A stretch of 64,000 bases of DNA from an uncultured Sphingobacteriales bacterium (GCA_937991535.1 CALKHN010000112.1:62001-126000), one strand, 5' to 3'; shown: positions 1 through 9,517, counted from the stretch's first letter. Notes: a model not told the origin generated them from the sequence alone. Numbers and translations are program-made.

Positions 1-207
1 GTTTAATATTTTGGTGCTGATCAGCAAAGAATCGGGCAGCTTCCTGCTGATCTGCGTGTCGGCAATGACATAAGGCAGCGGAAGTTCCTGGAAGAACTCA
101 ATAAAGTCATTGATATCTACCGGTTCCTCGCCGGAAAGATCTTTCTTCCTGCTTTTACAGGCCAGTAAAATAAGCGTAGCAACACAAATGGTTAAAAACT
201 TCTGCAT
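1..207 (-). CDS. Small lipoprotein of unknown function (partial, runs off the left edge)
   Basis: The frame is open from an ATG at 205-207 to the window edge, giving 69 residues. The N terminus is a lipoprotein signal: basic start (MQKF), a hydrophobic stretch and the lipobox LLAC with the lipidated Cys near residue 17, followed by KSRKK. This predicts an envelope lipoprotein. The visible mature part (EEPVDINDFIEFFQEL and onward) matches no family I recognise. The gene diverges from the mntR remnant. The C terminus lies outside the window. Confidence 0.7.
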   Translation of the reverse strand, partial: MQKFLTICVATLILLACKSRKKDLSGEEPVDINDFIEFFQELPLPYVIADTQISRKLPDSLLISTKILN

Positions 208-390
208 AATACCGCATTTCAATATGTAAAATATGGTTTTTTACATTTTCCACCACATAAAAGCAGGTTTCAATTGCCCGGCACTTTAACCTGTTTCAAA
301 TCCGGGGTATATTTAATGGTATCCTTTGTGCATGATTCCCGTTCACTGCAAAATAAATTTTGGGTAAAATTTAAAAATAAAAATATTATT

Positions 391-406
391 TTTAGATTAG
401 CCTAAA
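391..406. promoter_or_regulatory. Candidate DtxR/MntR-type operator
   Basis: TTTAGATTAGCCTAAA is a near-perfect palindrome (TTTAG arm, CTAAA arm). It has the TTAG/CTAA half-sites typical of manganese or iron repressors of the DtxR/MntR class. It lies 17 bases upstream of the first codon of the mntR remnant, where an autoregulatory box for an mntR-mntH operon would be expected. Binding is inferred, not shown. Confidence 0.5.
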
Positions 407-422
407 ATTTAACTTAGTCTTT

Positions 423-766
423 GTGAATTATTCTGTTAGTGAAGAAGATTATATTAAGACAATCTACCATTTACAGCCTGATCAGCAAACTGAGCACCAA
501 CGCGCTGGCTGCTGAGTTAAAACAAGGTAAAGCTAACTGAACCCCCTTTGAACATGGTGGTGATCGTAAGCGGCGTGGCAGATCAGTCTGCAGATATGCC
601 GGAACTGCTCAAACACCGCCCTATTGCTATTGGAACAAACATAGAAGTGAAAAAGAAATTTGATTTTGACCAGTCGCTGGAAATTAAAACAGGGCCGGGA
701 ACCTTTTTTAGTATCAGTGTACAGTCCGCCCGAAATATATTTGTGCATTATGAACCGGAGAAATAA
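423..766 (+). pseudogene. mntR: Decayed mntR (DtxR-family manganese-dependent repressor)
   Basis: Pieces of one DtxR/MntR protein survive in different frames. From GTG 423 the frame reads VNYSVSEEDYIKTIYHLQ, a typical MntR N terminus, and stops at 513-515. One frame over, 490-540 continues the helix-turn-helix (LSTNALAAELK) and then stops. From about 548 to 766 a third segment gives the C-terminal SH3/FeoA-like domain (IGTNIEVKKKFDFDQSLEIK, ending NIFVHYEPEK). The recognition helix, dimerisation helices and primary metal site are missing. A full MntR has about 215 residues; about 110 codons remain. So this is an internal deletion plus frame loss. The tail overlaps the mntH start by 17 bases, which supports an ancestral mntR-mntH operon. 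Confidence 0.8.
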
Positions 767-2639
767 TTCAGATGTATCGCTAAGCGAAGTGTACGAAAGC
801 ATAGACACTACACAATCGCACAATAAATCAAAGTGGAAACGCGCCATGGCTTTTCTGGGGCCCGCTTACCTGGTGAGTGTAGGGTATATGGACCCCGGCA
901 ACTGGGCTACGGATTTGGCCGGAGGCAGCAAGTTTGGCTATACGCTTATATGGGTACTGCTGATGAGCAACCTGATGGCGTTATTGCTGCAAAGTCTTTC
1001 TGCCAGGTTAGGCATAGTGCGCGGACGGGACCTTGCACAAGCTAACAGGGAAAGCTACCCGAAGTATATCAACTTTATCCTGTACATATTAGCCGAAATA
1101 GCCATTGCAGCAACCGACCTGGCGGAAGTGCTGGGCATGGCGATAGGACTGCACCTGCTCACCGGCATCCCGCTGCTGTGGGGAGTGAGCATCACTGTAT
1201 TGGATACTTTTTTATTGTTGTTCCTCCAACGCATGGGAATGCGTGTAATGGAAGCATTTATAATAGCGCTGGTGGTAATAATAGGGGTATCTTTTTTAAT
1301 TGAAATATTGCTTGCCAAACCGGATATTGCTGAAGTAGCCACAGGATTTATACCCAGTTTGCCCAATAATGAGGCACTGTATATTGCTATTGGCATTATC
1401 GGCGCTACCGTAATGCCGCACAACTTATACCTGCATTCTTCGCTGGTACAAACACGGAAAATTAAAAGGGATGAAAAAAGCATCCGCTACGCGTTAAAGA
1501 TGAGCGTAGTAGACAGCACCATTGCATTGAACCTCGCATTCCTTGTAAATGCAGCTATACTGGTACTGGCGGCAGCCACGTTTTTCAAAACCGGGCGCAC
1601 TGAAGTTGCCCAATTGGAAGAAGCACACCAGTTGTTATCTCCGTTACTGGGCAGCAGCCTGGCTTCGGCACTTTTTGCCATTGCATTAATTGCCGCCGGG
1701 CAAAGTTCAACCGTTACCGGTACACTTGCCGGTCAAATTGTAATGGAAGGCTATCTCCGGTTGCGCATTAATCCATTGCTAAGAAGACTGATTACCCGTC
1801 TTATAGCCATTGTGCCTGCATTGATTGTCATCGGTATTTATGGTGATGATGAACTTGACGCTTTGCTAATTCTGAGCCAGGTGATCCTGAGCCTTCAGTT
1901 AGGCTTTGCCGTTATACCGCTTATTCATTTTGTAAGCGATAAAAAAACGATGGGCAAATTTGCCATAAAGCCTGTTACTAAATTCTTTGCATGGTCCATC
2001 GCTCTCATTTTGGTATACCTTAACATCCGAATGGTAGGGAGCGAGTTTGCCGCCATTTTTGAAAGCCCCGGCAATGTATTCTGGAAATTCATTATTATCG
2101 TTGCCGGCGTTTTCTTCTTCAGCCTTTTGCTGTATATTAGCTTCCGTCCGTTATTTTACAAAATAGCCAAACCCGCTTCACTTACGGTGCATACGGATAT
2201 GAAAGACAGCTTTGATTTGAACATACCAAAATTTGCCAAAATTGCCATAGCGCTCGACTTCAGCAAAAACGACAGTAAGCTGCTATCGTATGCCATTGCA
2301 CAGGGAAATACACATGCTGCCTACCTGCTCATTCATGTAGTGGAAAGTGTTTCAGCAAGGTTGCTGGGAAGAGAGAGCGACGACTACGAGACAAAAGAAG
2401 ACGAAAGAAGGTTACTGGCATATAAAAAAACATTAAAGGAAAAAGGTTATAAGGCTGAAATTGGGCTTGGTTTTGATAAAAGAGCAGGTGAAATAGTACG
2501 TATTATTAAAGAGCAGCAGGCCGATATGCTGGTTATAGGCGCTCACGGCCATAGCGGCTTACAGGATTTTATACACGGTCAAACGATAAACACCGTGAGG
2601 CACGAGTTAAAAATCCCCGTGCTGGTGGTGAACGTATGA
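750..2639 (+). CDS. mntH: Mn2+/Fe2+ transporter, Nramp family, with C-terminal UspA domain
   Basis: This is a proton-coupled divalent-metal importer of the inner membrane, 629 residues from ATG 750. The open frame extends upstream to 660, but that part is the mntR remnant read in another frame. Nramp hallmarks are DPGN at residues 48-51 (helix 1) and MPHNLYLHSSLVQTR near 221 (helix 6), which form the metal site. About eleven hydrophobic helices follow in order. From about residue 490 (IPKFAKIAIALDFS) to the end is a universal-stress-protein (UspA) fold with a nucleotide-loop-like GAHGHSG segment. This fusion is common in Bacteroidota. Its dedicated repressor gene immediately upstream is broken, so regulation may now be constitutive or by another regulator. 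Confidence 0.93.
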   Translation: MNRRNNSDVSLSEVYESIDTTQSHNKSKWKRAMAFLGPAYLVSVGYMDPGNWATDLAGGSKFGYTLIWVLLMSNLMALLLQSLSARLGIVRGRDLAQANRESYPKYINFILYILAEIAIAATDLAEVLGMAIGLHLLTGIPLLWGVSITVLDTFLLLFLQRMGMRVMEAFIIALVVIIGVSFLIEILLAKPDIAEVATGFIPSLPNNEALYIAIGIIGATVMPHNLYLHSSLVQTRKIKRDEKSIRYALKMSVVDSTIALNLAFLVNAAILVLAAATFFKTGRTEVAQLEEAHQLLSPLLGSSLASALFAIALIAAGQSSTVTGTLAGQIVMEGYLRLRINPLLRRLITRLIAIVPALIVIGIYGDDELDALLILSQVILSLQLGFAVIPLIHFVSDKKTMGKFAIKPVTKFFAWSIALILVYLNIRMVGSEFAAIFESPGNVFWKFIIIVAGVFFFSLLLYISFRPLFYKIAKPASLTVHTDMKDSFDLNIPKFAKIAIALDFSKNDSKLLSYAIAQGNTHAAYLLIHVVESVSARLLGRESDDYETKEDERRLLAYKKTLKEKGYKAEIGLGFDKRAGEIVRIIKEQQADMLVIGAHGHSGLQDFIHGQTINTVRHELKIPVLVVNV

Positions 2640-2733
2640 GGTTTCAGGAATCAGGCAACTATTTAAACAACCGCTATTTTTTACCCCAACTTATTCTTTT
2701 CAACGCCTTCACTGGCAATAACCACAGGTTTGA

Positions 2734-4155
2734 TCAATCCTTTATGGCATCGTATTCCATTTTAAATTCCGACAGATCAGGCGCATATTCCCGTTTACGC
2801 TGTAACTCGTGCCCGTAAACCACTTCACCCAAATATTTCATAAATGGAAACCCTAATGTTGTATAGTTATAAACGCCATCATTAATAATACCGTTCCCGT
2901 TGCAATAAATAACCGCGCTCAGCATAAATTCAACTTTGTTCTCGAAATCCACTATATAGGCAGCGTCTGTTAAAAAGCCATAGGCGCCTCCAATTTTATT
3001 GAATATGCGAACGCCCTGCGGCAGCTTGCTGTTTTTATCGCCACCCAGCAATAAAAATTTACAGGAAGCATCATAATACGAAGAGTCGTAAGGCGGGTAA
3101 GTCGTTTCCCCCGGTAATTGCGACATATATTGCCATACAAAGCGATAGTCTTCCGGTGTAATATTAAACCGTTCTGCGGGTAAAACCGATTGCGGGAACA
3201 TGATGCTGCGCAGCATATGATGGAGTTCCTCCAGTGAAATACGGTTTTTAATAGAAAAATCCATGGGGCCGTTTATCAACACATCGTTTTTATAATATGC
3301 TTTCCCGAGGCGATCATCCCTTTGTAAATAGGGAGCAGTATTGTATTGCCCTGGCTGATCATAAATAATTTTTCCGTATGCATTTCTGAACTGTACCGGG
3401 TTGGTATGGCGGTTCTCATCATCCGGTAGCGCAATATTCAGGCGATGATTGATTTGCACGTCCTTATATCCTTTGCCATGCAGTTGATCATTGATATAGC
3501 GCTGTCCCAGGAACTCATACAACCGGTTGAAAGCATCGTTATCGCTTACCAGAAAAACCTTTTTAATGTAGTGTTCCAATGATGGGCTGCCGTTTGGCGT
3601 AGTGGGATCATTGTAAACAGCGGTTTGACCACTATAATCGCTTTCCGTAATCATTGCAGTGCTACGGGTAAGTCCTGCTATATTGAGTTCATTCAATCGT
3701 TGTAAGGCCAATAGCGCCGCTGGCATTTTAACGGTAGACGCGGGGTAGAAATAATCCTTTGAATTGACATGAAAGTAATAGTCTTTAAAACGGGGTTTAT
3801 TATTAGCATCCCGGTTTATTTGCGTGTAAATGATCTGTACTTTCATGTCGGCTTTCCGGTTGAGTATTGAATCAAAATATTGCGGATATTGCCGGAGCAG
3901 GTTTTCTAAAAAGGCATCTGTACGGCTGCCGTCTTTTTGGGGGATCATTTCTGCGGTTAAAGCAATAGTATCTTTCGGCTGCATTACAGCAGTATTGGCA
4001 AGGGAGGGCGTGATGGAATCCATTATCTCAGTGGAATCTGTTACCCCACCCGCATTATTGTTATCCGGTTTTATAGATTTTTGAGTGGTTTTACAGGCGG
4101 AGAATAAAATTATCATGACCGTTACTACTGACAGGATATCGCGTTTTATATGCAT
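2734..4155 (-). CDS. Class A beta-lactamase-like serine hydrolase lipoprotein
   Basis: The protein has 473 residues and starts with a lipoprotein signal (hydrophobic stretch ending LFSACK). The core has the active-site order of penicillin-binding serine enzymes: S-x-x-K in PASTVKMPAALLAL near residue 140, an SDN box in VSDNDAFNRL near 200, and a K-[ST]-G-like triad replaced by KIGGAYG near 385. These put it in the beta-lactamase2 class A-like group. It is longer than a true class A enzyme (about 290 residues), with an extra N-terminal linker and insertions, so a role in cell-wall or peptide hydrolysis is as likely as drug resistance. It faces mntH tail to tail and diverges from secDF. Confidence 0.75.
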   Translation of the reverse strand: MHIKRDILSVVTVMIILFSACKTTQKSIKPDNNNAGGVTDSTEIMDSITPSLANTAVMQPKDTIALTAEMIPQKDGSRTDAFLENLLRQYPQYFDSILNRKADMKVQIIYTQINRDANNKPRFKDYYFHVNSKDYFYPASTVKMPAALLALQRLNELNIAGLTRSTAMITESDYSGQTAVYNDPTTPNGSPSLEHYIKKVFLVSDNDAFNRLYEFLGQRYINDQLHGKGYKDVQINHRLNIALPDDENRHTNPVQFRNAYGKIIYDQPGQYNTAPYLQRDDRLGKAYYKNDVLINGPMDFSIKNRISLEELHHMLRSIMFPQSVLPAERFNITPEDYRFVWQYMSQLPGETTYPPYDSSYYDASCKFLLLGGDKNSKLPQGVRIFNKIGGAYGFLTDAAYIVDFENKVEFMLSAVIYCNGNGIINDGVYNYTTLGFPFMKYLGEVVYGHELQRKREYAPDLSEFKMEYDAIKD

Positions 4156-4351
4156 TTTTTAAAGTTAGTGATTTATCGGTTTCTCCCTGCAGCCAGTTTT
4201 GCCGGAAGGGGCATGTATAATAAATTGCTTCAATACGGCAAGTCGTTTTGCAGGTCCCCAAGCATTCGTAACCTTTGCTTGTAAAGCAATTGGTAAAAAA
4301 AAAGCACTTTCCGGGGAACTGTTTTTATGCCACAAATTCATGTTGAACCCC

Positions 4352-4359
4352 TATCTTTG
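4352..4359 (+). promoter_or_regulatory. Candidate -7 element for secDF
   Basis: TATCTTTG matches the Bacteroidota TAnnTTTG -7 consensus and lies 34 bases before the secDF ATG. No clear TTTG sits at the usual -33 position. Confidence 0.4.
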
Positions 4360-4393
4360 CCCCCACTTTAAACTTTTGTAAACGCTTTTTTGT

Positions 4394-7300
4394 ATGCAAC
4401 TGAAAGGTTTGGTCTCTGTTTTTGCGATTGCATTGATTGCTATATCCCTTTACCAACTGCATTTTACATGGGTGGTGCACAACCACGAGGGGAAGATGGA
4501 AAAACAAGCCCTTAACTGGGTAAATTCACATTATAACGGCGCTTCACAGGAAGCCAAAGATTCTGCTTATGAGCACAGGTTAAGCCACTTGTTAGACAGT
4601 ACCAAAGAAAAAATCATTACTTATGGCATTAACGGCGCTACCAGCTATCAAAAAGCCAAAGAACAGGAGTTGAGTCTGGGATTGGATTTACAGGGTGGTA
4701 TGAGTGTAACGCTTGAGGTAGAACTGGAAAATTTACTGCGCTCAATTTCCAACAACCCCAAGGATCCCAGCCTGAACAAGGCTTTGGAACTGGCCAGTGA
4801 GCGTAAAGGCACAACCGACGCCGATTATATAGGCTTGTTTGCAACGGCGTTTAAAGAAGTAAATCCTTCCGCAAAATTATCGGGGCTGTTTGCGAATGCT
4901 GGCCAGCGCAATATTAAACTGGAAGATTCGGACGACCAGGTAATTGCCAAGTTAAGAACGATGGCAGGTGATGCTTTTCAAAATACTTTCAGGGTATTGA
5001 CCAAGCGTATTGACCAGTTTGGTGTGGCGCAACCCAATATCAATCCCGATGCACGAAAAGGCACGATTCGCGTGGAACTGGCAGGTGTAAAAGACGATCC
5101 TGAAAGAGTACGTAAAATATTACAGGCCACTGCCAATATGCAGTTTTGGGAAGTTTACACAGGCAATGAACTGGCACAATCTTTTTCCCAGGCCGAAGAA
5201 ACACTGAAAAAAATAGGTGGCGACAGCAAACCGGCTGCAGATACAAGTAAAACAGCCGCGGCTGCCGCGCAAGCTGTTGCTTCTGCTCCTGCCGATACCA
5301 CTAAAACACTTTCATTAAGCGAGCTCTCCACCGATACGAACCAGGCAAAAGACAATGCTGTTGCACCTTCGGCAACGCATACCATACTTGGTTTATTGAT
5401 GCAGGCGCCACAGGGTGATGCGGCGATTGCTTATGTGCAGGTAAAAGACACCGCATTACTAAATGAAAACCTTAGCACCGTACAGGATATCTTTCCCGCC
5501 AATGCCCGGTTTTTGTATGGCATTGCACCCAGAGGAGCAGGTGCAACTTCAAATGTACTTCCGCTGTATGCTATTAAAACGCGGGATGGTGACAAAGCGC
5601 CACTGGAAGGAGATGACGTTGAGGAATCTACCATTTCGTACGATGAGCGCGGCCGGCCGGCAGTTTCGCTGAGAATGACCAAGCAGGGCACGAAAAAATG
5701 GGCCGATCTTACTACGGAAAATGTAAATAAACCTATAGCCATTTCGCTGGATAACATTATCTATTCAGCACCCAACGTTATCAATCCTATATTAGATGGC
5801 AACTCGCAGATTTCCGGCAGTTTTACCGTAGAAGAAGCTTCCGATCTGGCAAATATCCTGCAGTCGGGTCAGTTGGCTGCACCGGCAAGAATTGTGCAGG
5901 AACAAATGGTAGGCCCCACCCTGGGTGCAGAAGCCGTTAAAGGCGGCGCCATGTCCTTCATCATTTCTTTTATAGTAATATTCGCCCTGATGTTATTGTA
6001 TTATAATACCAGCGGCTGGATCGCCAACATAACATTAATACTGAACCTCTTTTTTACTATTGGTGTTTTAAGCGGATTGGGCGCCACGCTAACATCTGCA
6101 AGTATCGCCGCATTGGTACTGGCAATTGGTATGGCGGTAGATACCAACGTGATTATATTTGAACGCATCAAGGAAGAAATAACCTGGGGACGAAGTTATG
6201 CTATGGCAGTAGACCATGGGTATAACCGGTCGTTGCCGCCTGTGCTCGATGCGCACGTTACCACTTTACTAACGGCCATCATCCTGTATATCTTCGGTAT
6301 GGGTCCCATTAAGGGGTTTGCTACCACGCAAATTATCGCTGTGGTACTGAACCTGTTTTGCGGAATTCTTATTGCCAGGCTGGTATCCGAATGGTGGACA
6401 AACAAAAAAGGACGTCACTTTGAATACTTCACTAAATTATCCCGTACGATATTTAAAAAAGCGCATTTCAAATTCGTGGAGGCACGTAAATATGCGTATG
6501 CCATCTCTGTAGTAGTGTTTATATTCGGAATTGGATCTTTCTTTTACGGATTTGATGAAGGGGTTGAATACAAAGGTGGCAGAAGCTATACCATCCATTT
6601 TGACCATGCACAGGAAAACGATGATGTAAAGAATGCTTTACAAAAGGTTTTCGGAGAATACCCTGTAGTGAAAACAGTAGGTGATGCACGTACCCTTAAC
6701 ATCACCACCTCTTTCCAGAAAGAGAATCCTTCACGTACTGCAGATTCCTTGGTAGAGGCAACTTTATATGGCGGGCTTAAGCCATTTTTAGCAGAAGGCA
6801 CCAGTGCTTCTGATTTTAAAAGGGTGTACCTGCAAAGTTCGCAAAGCGTTCAGCCTTCTATTTCGGAGGATCTGAAGCGTGGCGCTGTAACCGCTACAAT
6901 CGTATCCATAATTCTTATTTTCTTTTATATTTTTATCCGTTTCCGGGATTGGAGATTTTCGCTCGGCACCATCTTTTCACTGGTGCACGACGTGTTTGTT
7001 ACACTGGCGGTATTTTCCTTCTTCAGGCATATCATGCCCTTCCCGCTTGAAATTGACCAGCATTTTATCGCGGCGATATTAACAGTGGTAGGATTTTCAA
7101 TGAATGATACCGTGGTGGTATTTGACCGTATACGCGAATACAGCAGAACAATGAAAGGGGAAAGCAAACCCCGCATCATTAATGCTGCCATTAATGATAC
7201 CTTAAGCCGCACTGTTATGACATCGGTAACCGTGTTTATTGTATTACTGGTTTTATTCATTTTTGGCGGAGAAGTAACAAGAGGATTTTCTTTTGCTATG

Positions 7301-7459
7301 CTGATCGGTGTTATAACAGGTATCTATTCTTCGATATTTGTTGCTGCACCTATTTTGGTTGACTTTGCAAAAGATAAACCTTTGGGTAAGTTAACGCCCG
7401 AGGAAACAAAACAGCGGGCTAAAGCGAAACAGGCTGCTGCCGCTGCTGCCACCCATTAA
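4394..7459 (+). CDS. secDF: Protein translocase subunit SecDF (SecD-SecF fusion)
   Basis: This accessory subunit of the Sec translocon uses the proton-motive force to pull proteins across the inner membrane. The 1021 residues contain one N-terminal helix, the SecD LGLDLQGGM motif near residue 95, a large periplasmic P1 domain with an Ala-rich low-complexity insert (about 275-325), and a first six-helix block. The D4-type motif AIGMAVDTNVIIFERIKEE lies near 575. The SecF half follows (EYKGGRSY, then VGFSMNDTVVVFDRIRE near 905), with a second helix block and an Ala/Lys-rich tail. SecD and SecF are separate genes in E. coli; the fusion is normal in Bacteroidota. ATG 4394 is the first start in frame after the promoter-like box. 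A terminator follows directly. Confidence 0.96.
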   Translation: MQLKGLVSVFAIALIAISLYQLHFTWVVHNHEGKMEKQALNWVNSHYNGASQEAKDSAYEHRLSHLLDSTKEKIITYGINGATSYQKAKEQELSLGLDLQGGMSVTLEVELENLLRSISNNPKDPSLNKALELASERKGTTDADYIGLFATAFKEVNPSAKLSGLFANAGQRNIKLEDSDDQVIAKLRTMAGDAFQNTFRVLTKRIDQFGVAQPNINPDARKGTIRVELAGVKDDPERVRKILQATANMQFWEVYTGNELAQSFSQAEETLKKIGGDSKPAADTSKTAAAAAQAVASAPADTTKTLSLSELSTDTNQAKDNAVAPSATHTILGLLMQAPQGDAAIAYVQVKDTALLNENLSTVQDIFPANARFLYGIAPRGAGATSNVLPLYAIKTRDGDKAPLEGDDVEESTISYDERGRPAVSLRMTKQGTKKWADLTTENVNKPIAISLDNIIYSAPNVINPILDGNSQISGSFTVEEASDLANILQSGQLAAPARIVQEQMVGPTLGAEAVKGGAMSFIISFIVIFALMLLYYNTSGWIANITLILNLFFTIGVLSGLGATLTSASIAALVLAIGMAVDTNVIIFERIKEEITWGRSYAMAVDHGYNRSLPPVLDAHVTTLLTAIILYIFGMGPIKGFATTQIIAVVLNLFCGILIARLVSEWWTNKKGRHFEYFTKLSRTIFKKAHFKFVEARKYAYAISVVVFIFGIGSFFYGFDEGVEYKGGRSYTIHFDHAQENDDVKNALQKVFGEYPVVKTVGDARTLNITTSFQKENPSRTADSLVEATLYGGLKPFLAEGTSASDFKRVYLQSSQSVQPSISEDLKRGAVTATIVSIILIFFYIFIRFRDWRFSLGTIFSLVHDVFVTLAVFSFFRHIMPFPLEIDQHFIAAILTVVGFSMNDTVVVFDRIREYSRTMKGESKPRIINAAINDTLSRTVMTSVTVFIVLLVLFIFGGEVTRGFSFAMLIGVITGIYSSIFVAAPILVDFAKDKPLGKLTPEETKQRAKAKQAAAAAATH

Positions 7460-7481
7460 TAATAATTATTTTTACTAAGGC

Positions 7482-7510
7482 AACCCCGGGTAACCTGTCC
7501 GGGGTTTTTT
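7482..7510 (+). terminator. Rho-independent terminator of secDF
   Basis: AACCCCGG (7482-7489) pairs with CCGGGGTT (7499-7506). The stem is followed by a T-run and begins 23 bases after the secDF stop codon. Confidence 0.85.
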
Positions 7511-7522
7511 ATTACCGTAACT

Positions 7523-7530
7523 TAGCTTTG
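7523..7530 (+). promoter_or_regulatory. Candidate -7 element upstream of ribD
   Basis: TAGCTTTG fits TAnnTTTG but lies about 130 bases before ribD and lacks a matching -33 TTTG, so it is weak. I see no FMN-riboswitch fold in this spacer. Confidence 0.25.
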
Positions 7531-7658
7531 CTATCATCATTCCACGAATACTGCTTCATACCGATGTACATCCGCAACCATGCATACCTGCTAATTACAT
7601 CGGTATTATACGGCAGAATTTAGGTCTGAAATAAAAATTTAGTTTCATATAACAGGCA

Positions 7659-8738
7659 TTGACCATTGATGAACGATATATGCACCGTTGTCTTCACCTG
7701 GCCCAGGCTGGCGCGGGGCATGTTGCACCTAACCCAATGGTAGGCGCTGTACTGGTGTACAATAACCGCATAATAGGGGAAGGTTATCACCGGGAGTATG
7801 GTATGCCCCATGCCGAAGTAAATTGTATTGCATCGGTGCAAAAAGAAGACCTGCGCCTGGTTAGCAAAAGCGTGATGTATGTATCGCTGGAACCCTGCGC
7901 GCATTTTGGCAAAACCCCTCCCTGCGCCGATCTTATTATACAATATCGCATCCCCAAAGTAGTTGTGGGCTGCAGGGATCCTTTTCCGGAAGTAAACGGA
8001 AAGGGAATTGAAAAACTTCTGGCCGCAGGCGTAACCGTTACAACAGGTATACTGGAAAAAGAGTGCAGGGAACTGAATAAACGGTTCTTTACATTTCATA
8101 CACAGCGGATGCCTTATATAGTGCTTAAATGGGCACAAGGCAGTGATGGAGCCATAGCCGGCCCCGATGGTTCCGCCGTACAGATTAGCAATGCATACAG
8201 CAGCAGGCTGGTACACCGCTGGCGCAGCGAGGAAGCGGCTATTTTGGTAGGAACCCGAACAGCAATGCTTGATGATCCTGCCTTAACCACCCGCTTATGG
8301 CCGGGTAAAAACCCCGTAAGGCTGGTTATAGACAGGGAATTGAAACTGCCTGCATCTTTGCGGTTGTTTGATGAAAGTGCACCGACTGTTATTTTCAATG
8401 AACTCCGAAATACGATTTCAATAGACAGAAGTAATATTTTTACGGATGGAGGAAACTGGTTTTACCGGCTTAAAAGCGATGCAAATATTATTGACGAACT
8501 TATGAACGCACTGTATCGTTTGGGCATACAGAGCGTACTGGTAGAGGGCGGGGCAAAATTACTGCAATCTTTTATAAACAAAAACCGGTGGAATGAAGCA
8601 AGGATCATTATTAATGAAACATTGCGTATTCCCGGAGGTATTAAAGCACCGCAACTGACGCAGGCGCAAATGATAAGGGAAGGGCATTTGTTTTCCGACA
8701 GGATTGAGGAGTATATTAATCCTTCATTAATCGTTTAA
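7659..8738 (+). CDS. ribD: Bifunctional riboflavin biosynthesis protein RibD (deaminase/reductase)
   Basis: RibD deaminates the 2,5-diaminopyrimidine intermediate of riboflavin synthesis and then reduces its ribose side chain. The 359 residues hold an N-terminal zinc deaminase, with APNPMVGAV near 23, HAEV at 51-54 and PCAHFGKTPPC near 79-89 as zinc ligands. A C-terminal reductase domain starts near 148 (YIVLKWAQGSDGAIA) and contains the substrate-binding VEGGAKLLQSF. I start at TTG 7659 because MTIDERYMHRCL matches the usual family N terminus; the next ATG (7680) would begin eight codons further in. It is followed after 45 bases by a YigZ-family gene on the same strand. Confidence 0.92.
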   Translation: MTIDERYMHRCLHLAQAGAGHVAPNPMVGAVLVYNNRIIGEGYHREYGMPHAEVNCIASVQKEDLRLVSKSVMYVSLEPCAHFGKTPPCADLIIQYRIPKVVVGCRDPFPEVNGKGIEKLLAAGVTVTTGILEKECRELNKRFFTFHTQRMPYIVLKWAQGSDGAIAGPDGSAVQISNAYSSRLVHRWRSEEAAILVGTRTAMLDDPALTTRLWPGKNPVRLVIDRELKLPASLRLFDESAPTVIFNELRNTISIDRSNIFTDGGNWFYRLKSDANIIDELMNALYRLGIQSVLVEGGAKLLQSFINKNRWNEARIIINETLRIPGGIKAPQLTQAQMIREGHLFSDRIEEYINPSLIV

Positions 8739-8783
8739 GTATTTGCAATGTATACGGGAGAGAGATTTATTCAGGGTAACGAC

Positions 8784-9389
8784 ATGCGTATGGATTTTTA
8801 TTATACAGTTGAGCAAAAGGCAACAGCAGAATTTAAAGACAGGGGAAGCAGGTTTATTGCCTGTGTAATTCCGCTTGCATCGGTTAGTGATTTTAAGAAA
8901 GAACTGGAGGCTGTTAAAAAGGAATATCCCAAAGCTACTCACTATTGTTTTGCTTACAGGGTAGGATTAGATGGAAATAGTTTCCGTGTTAGTGATGATG
9001 GTGAGCCTTCGGGCACTGCCGGAAAACCCATTCTTGGTCTTATAGAAAGCAGGCAACTTACCAATATACTGATAGTAGTAGCCCGTTATTTTGGGGGCAC
9101 TTTGCTGGGGGTGCCGGGTTTAATTAATGCGTACCGGTCGGCGGCGGCCCTGGTATTACAAACCGTGCCCGTTGTGCAAAAGTCCATCGAACGGAATTAC
9201 AAACTCCAGTTCGATTATACTATTATGAATAGCATCATGACAATCATTAAACAATACAATTGCAGCATAGCAGATCAGCAATTGCAATTATTTTGTATGA
9301 TGACAATTGGCATACCACAAAACCGGTTGGACGAGGTGTTGTTCAAACTGAAAGGAATAAGAGGACTGGAAATAAACGCTGAGGTGTGA
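8784..9389 (+). CDS. YigZ/IMPACT family protein
   Basis: The protein is about 201 residues long. It has the UPF0029/IMPACT N-terminal fold: EFKDRGSRFIACVIPL, then ATHYCFAYRVG, DDGEPSGTAGKPIL and VARYFGGTLLGVPGLINAY, which are the most conserved blocks of the family. A C-terminal DUF1949-like domain follows. Biochemical function is unsettled in bacteria; the eukaryotic relative IMPACT modulates translation control. The open frame begins at ATG 8748, but family members start just before the DFYYTVE segment, so ATG 8784 (or 8790) is preferred. It is probably co-transcribed with ribD. Confidence 0.88.
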   Translation: MRMDFYYTVEQKATAEFKDRGSRFIACVIPLASVSDFKKELEAVKKEYPKATHYCFAYRVGLDGNSFRVSDDGEPSGTAGKPILGLIESRQLTNILIVVARYFGGTLLGVPGLINAYRSAAALVLQTVPVVQKSIERNYKLQFDYTIMNSIMTIIKQYNCSIADQQLQLFCMMTIGIPQNRLDEVLFKLKGIRGLEINAEV

Positions 9390-9407
9390 GTTGCAGCAGG
9401 TTACAAG

Positions 9408-9517
9408 TCTCAGGTTTCAGGAACATTCCCTTGCGGCCTGCAACCTGCAATATTATGACGGATCTGGTATCCTGCGTCAACAACTTACCACTCACCACTT
9501 ACCACTCACCACTACTT
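9408..9517. repeat. Short tandem seven-base word repeats
   Basis: Three small arrays with a period of seven lie between the YigZ gene and the esterase. TCTCAGG/TTTCAGG is at 408-421 (offsets from 9000). CCTGCAA occurs twice at 9437-9450. ACTYACC occurs four times at 9483-9510, followed by ACTACTT. The last array runs into the stop codon of the esterase gene. No protein or transposon explains them. Confidence 0.75.

Noticed and set aside
2734..4155. Antibiotic-resistance beta-lactamase
   Set aside because: It has SxxK and SDN, but the KTG triad is KIG and the protein is much longer than class A enzymes, so a general serine hydrolase is the safer call.
7511..7658. FMN riboswitch upstream of ribD
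   Set aside because: No RFN-element conserved boxes or multi-branch fold could be found by eye.
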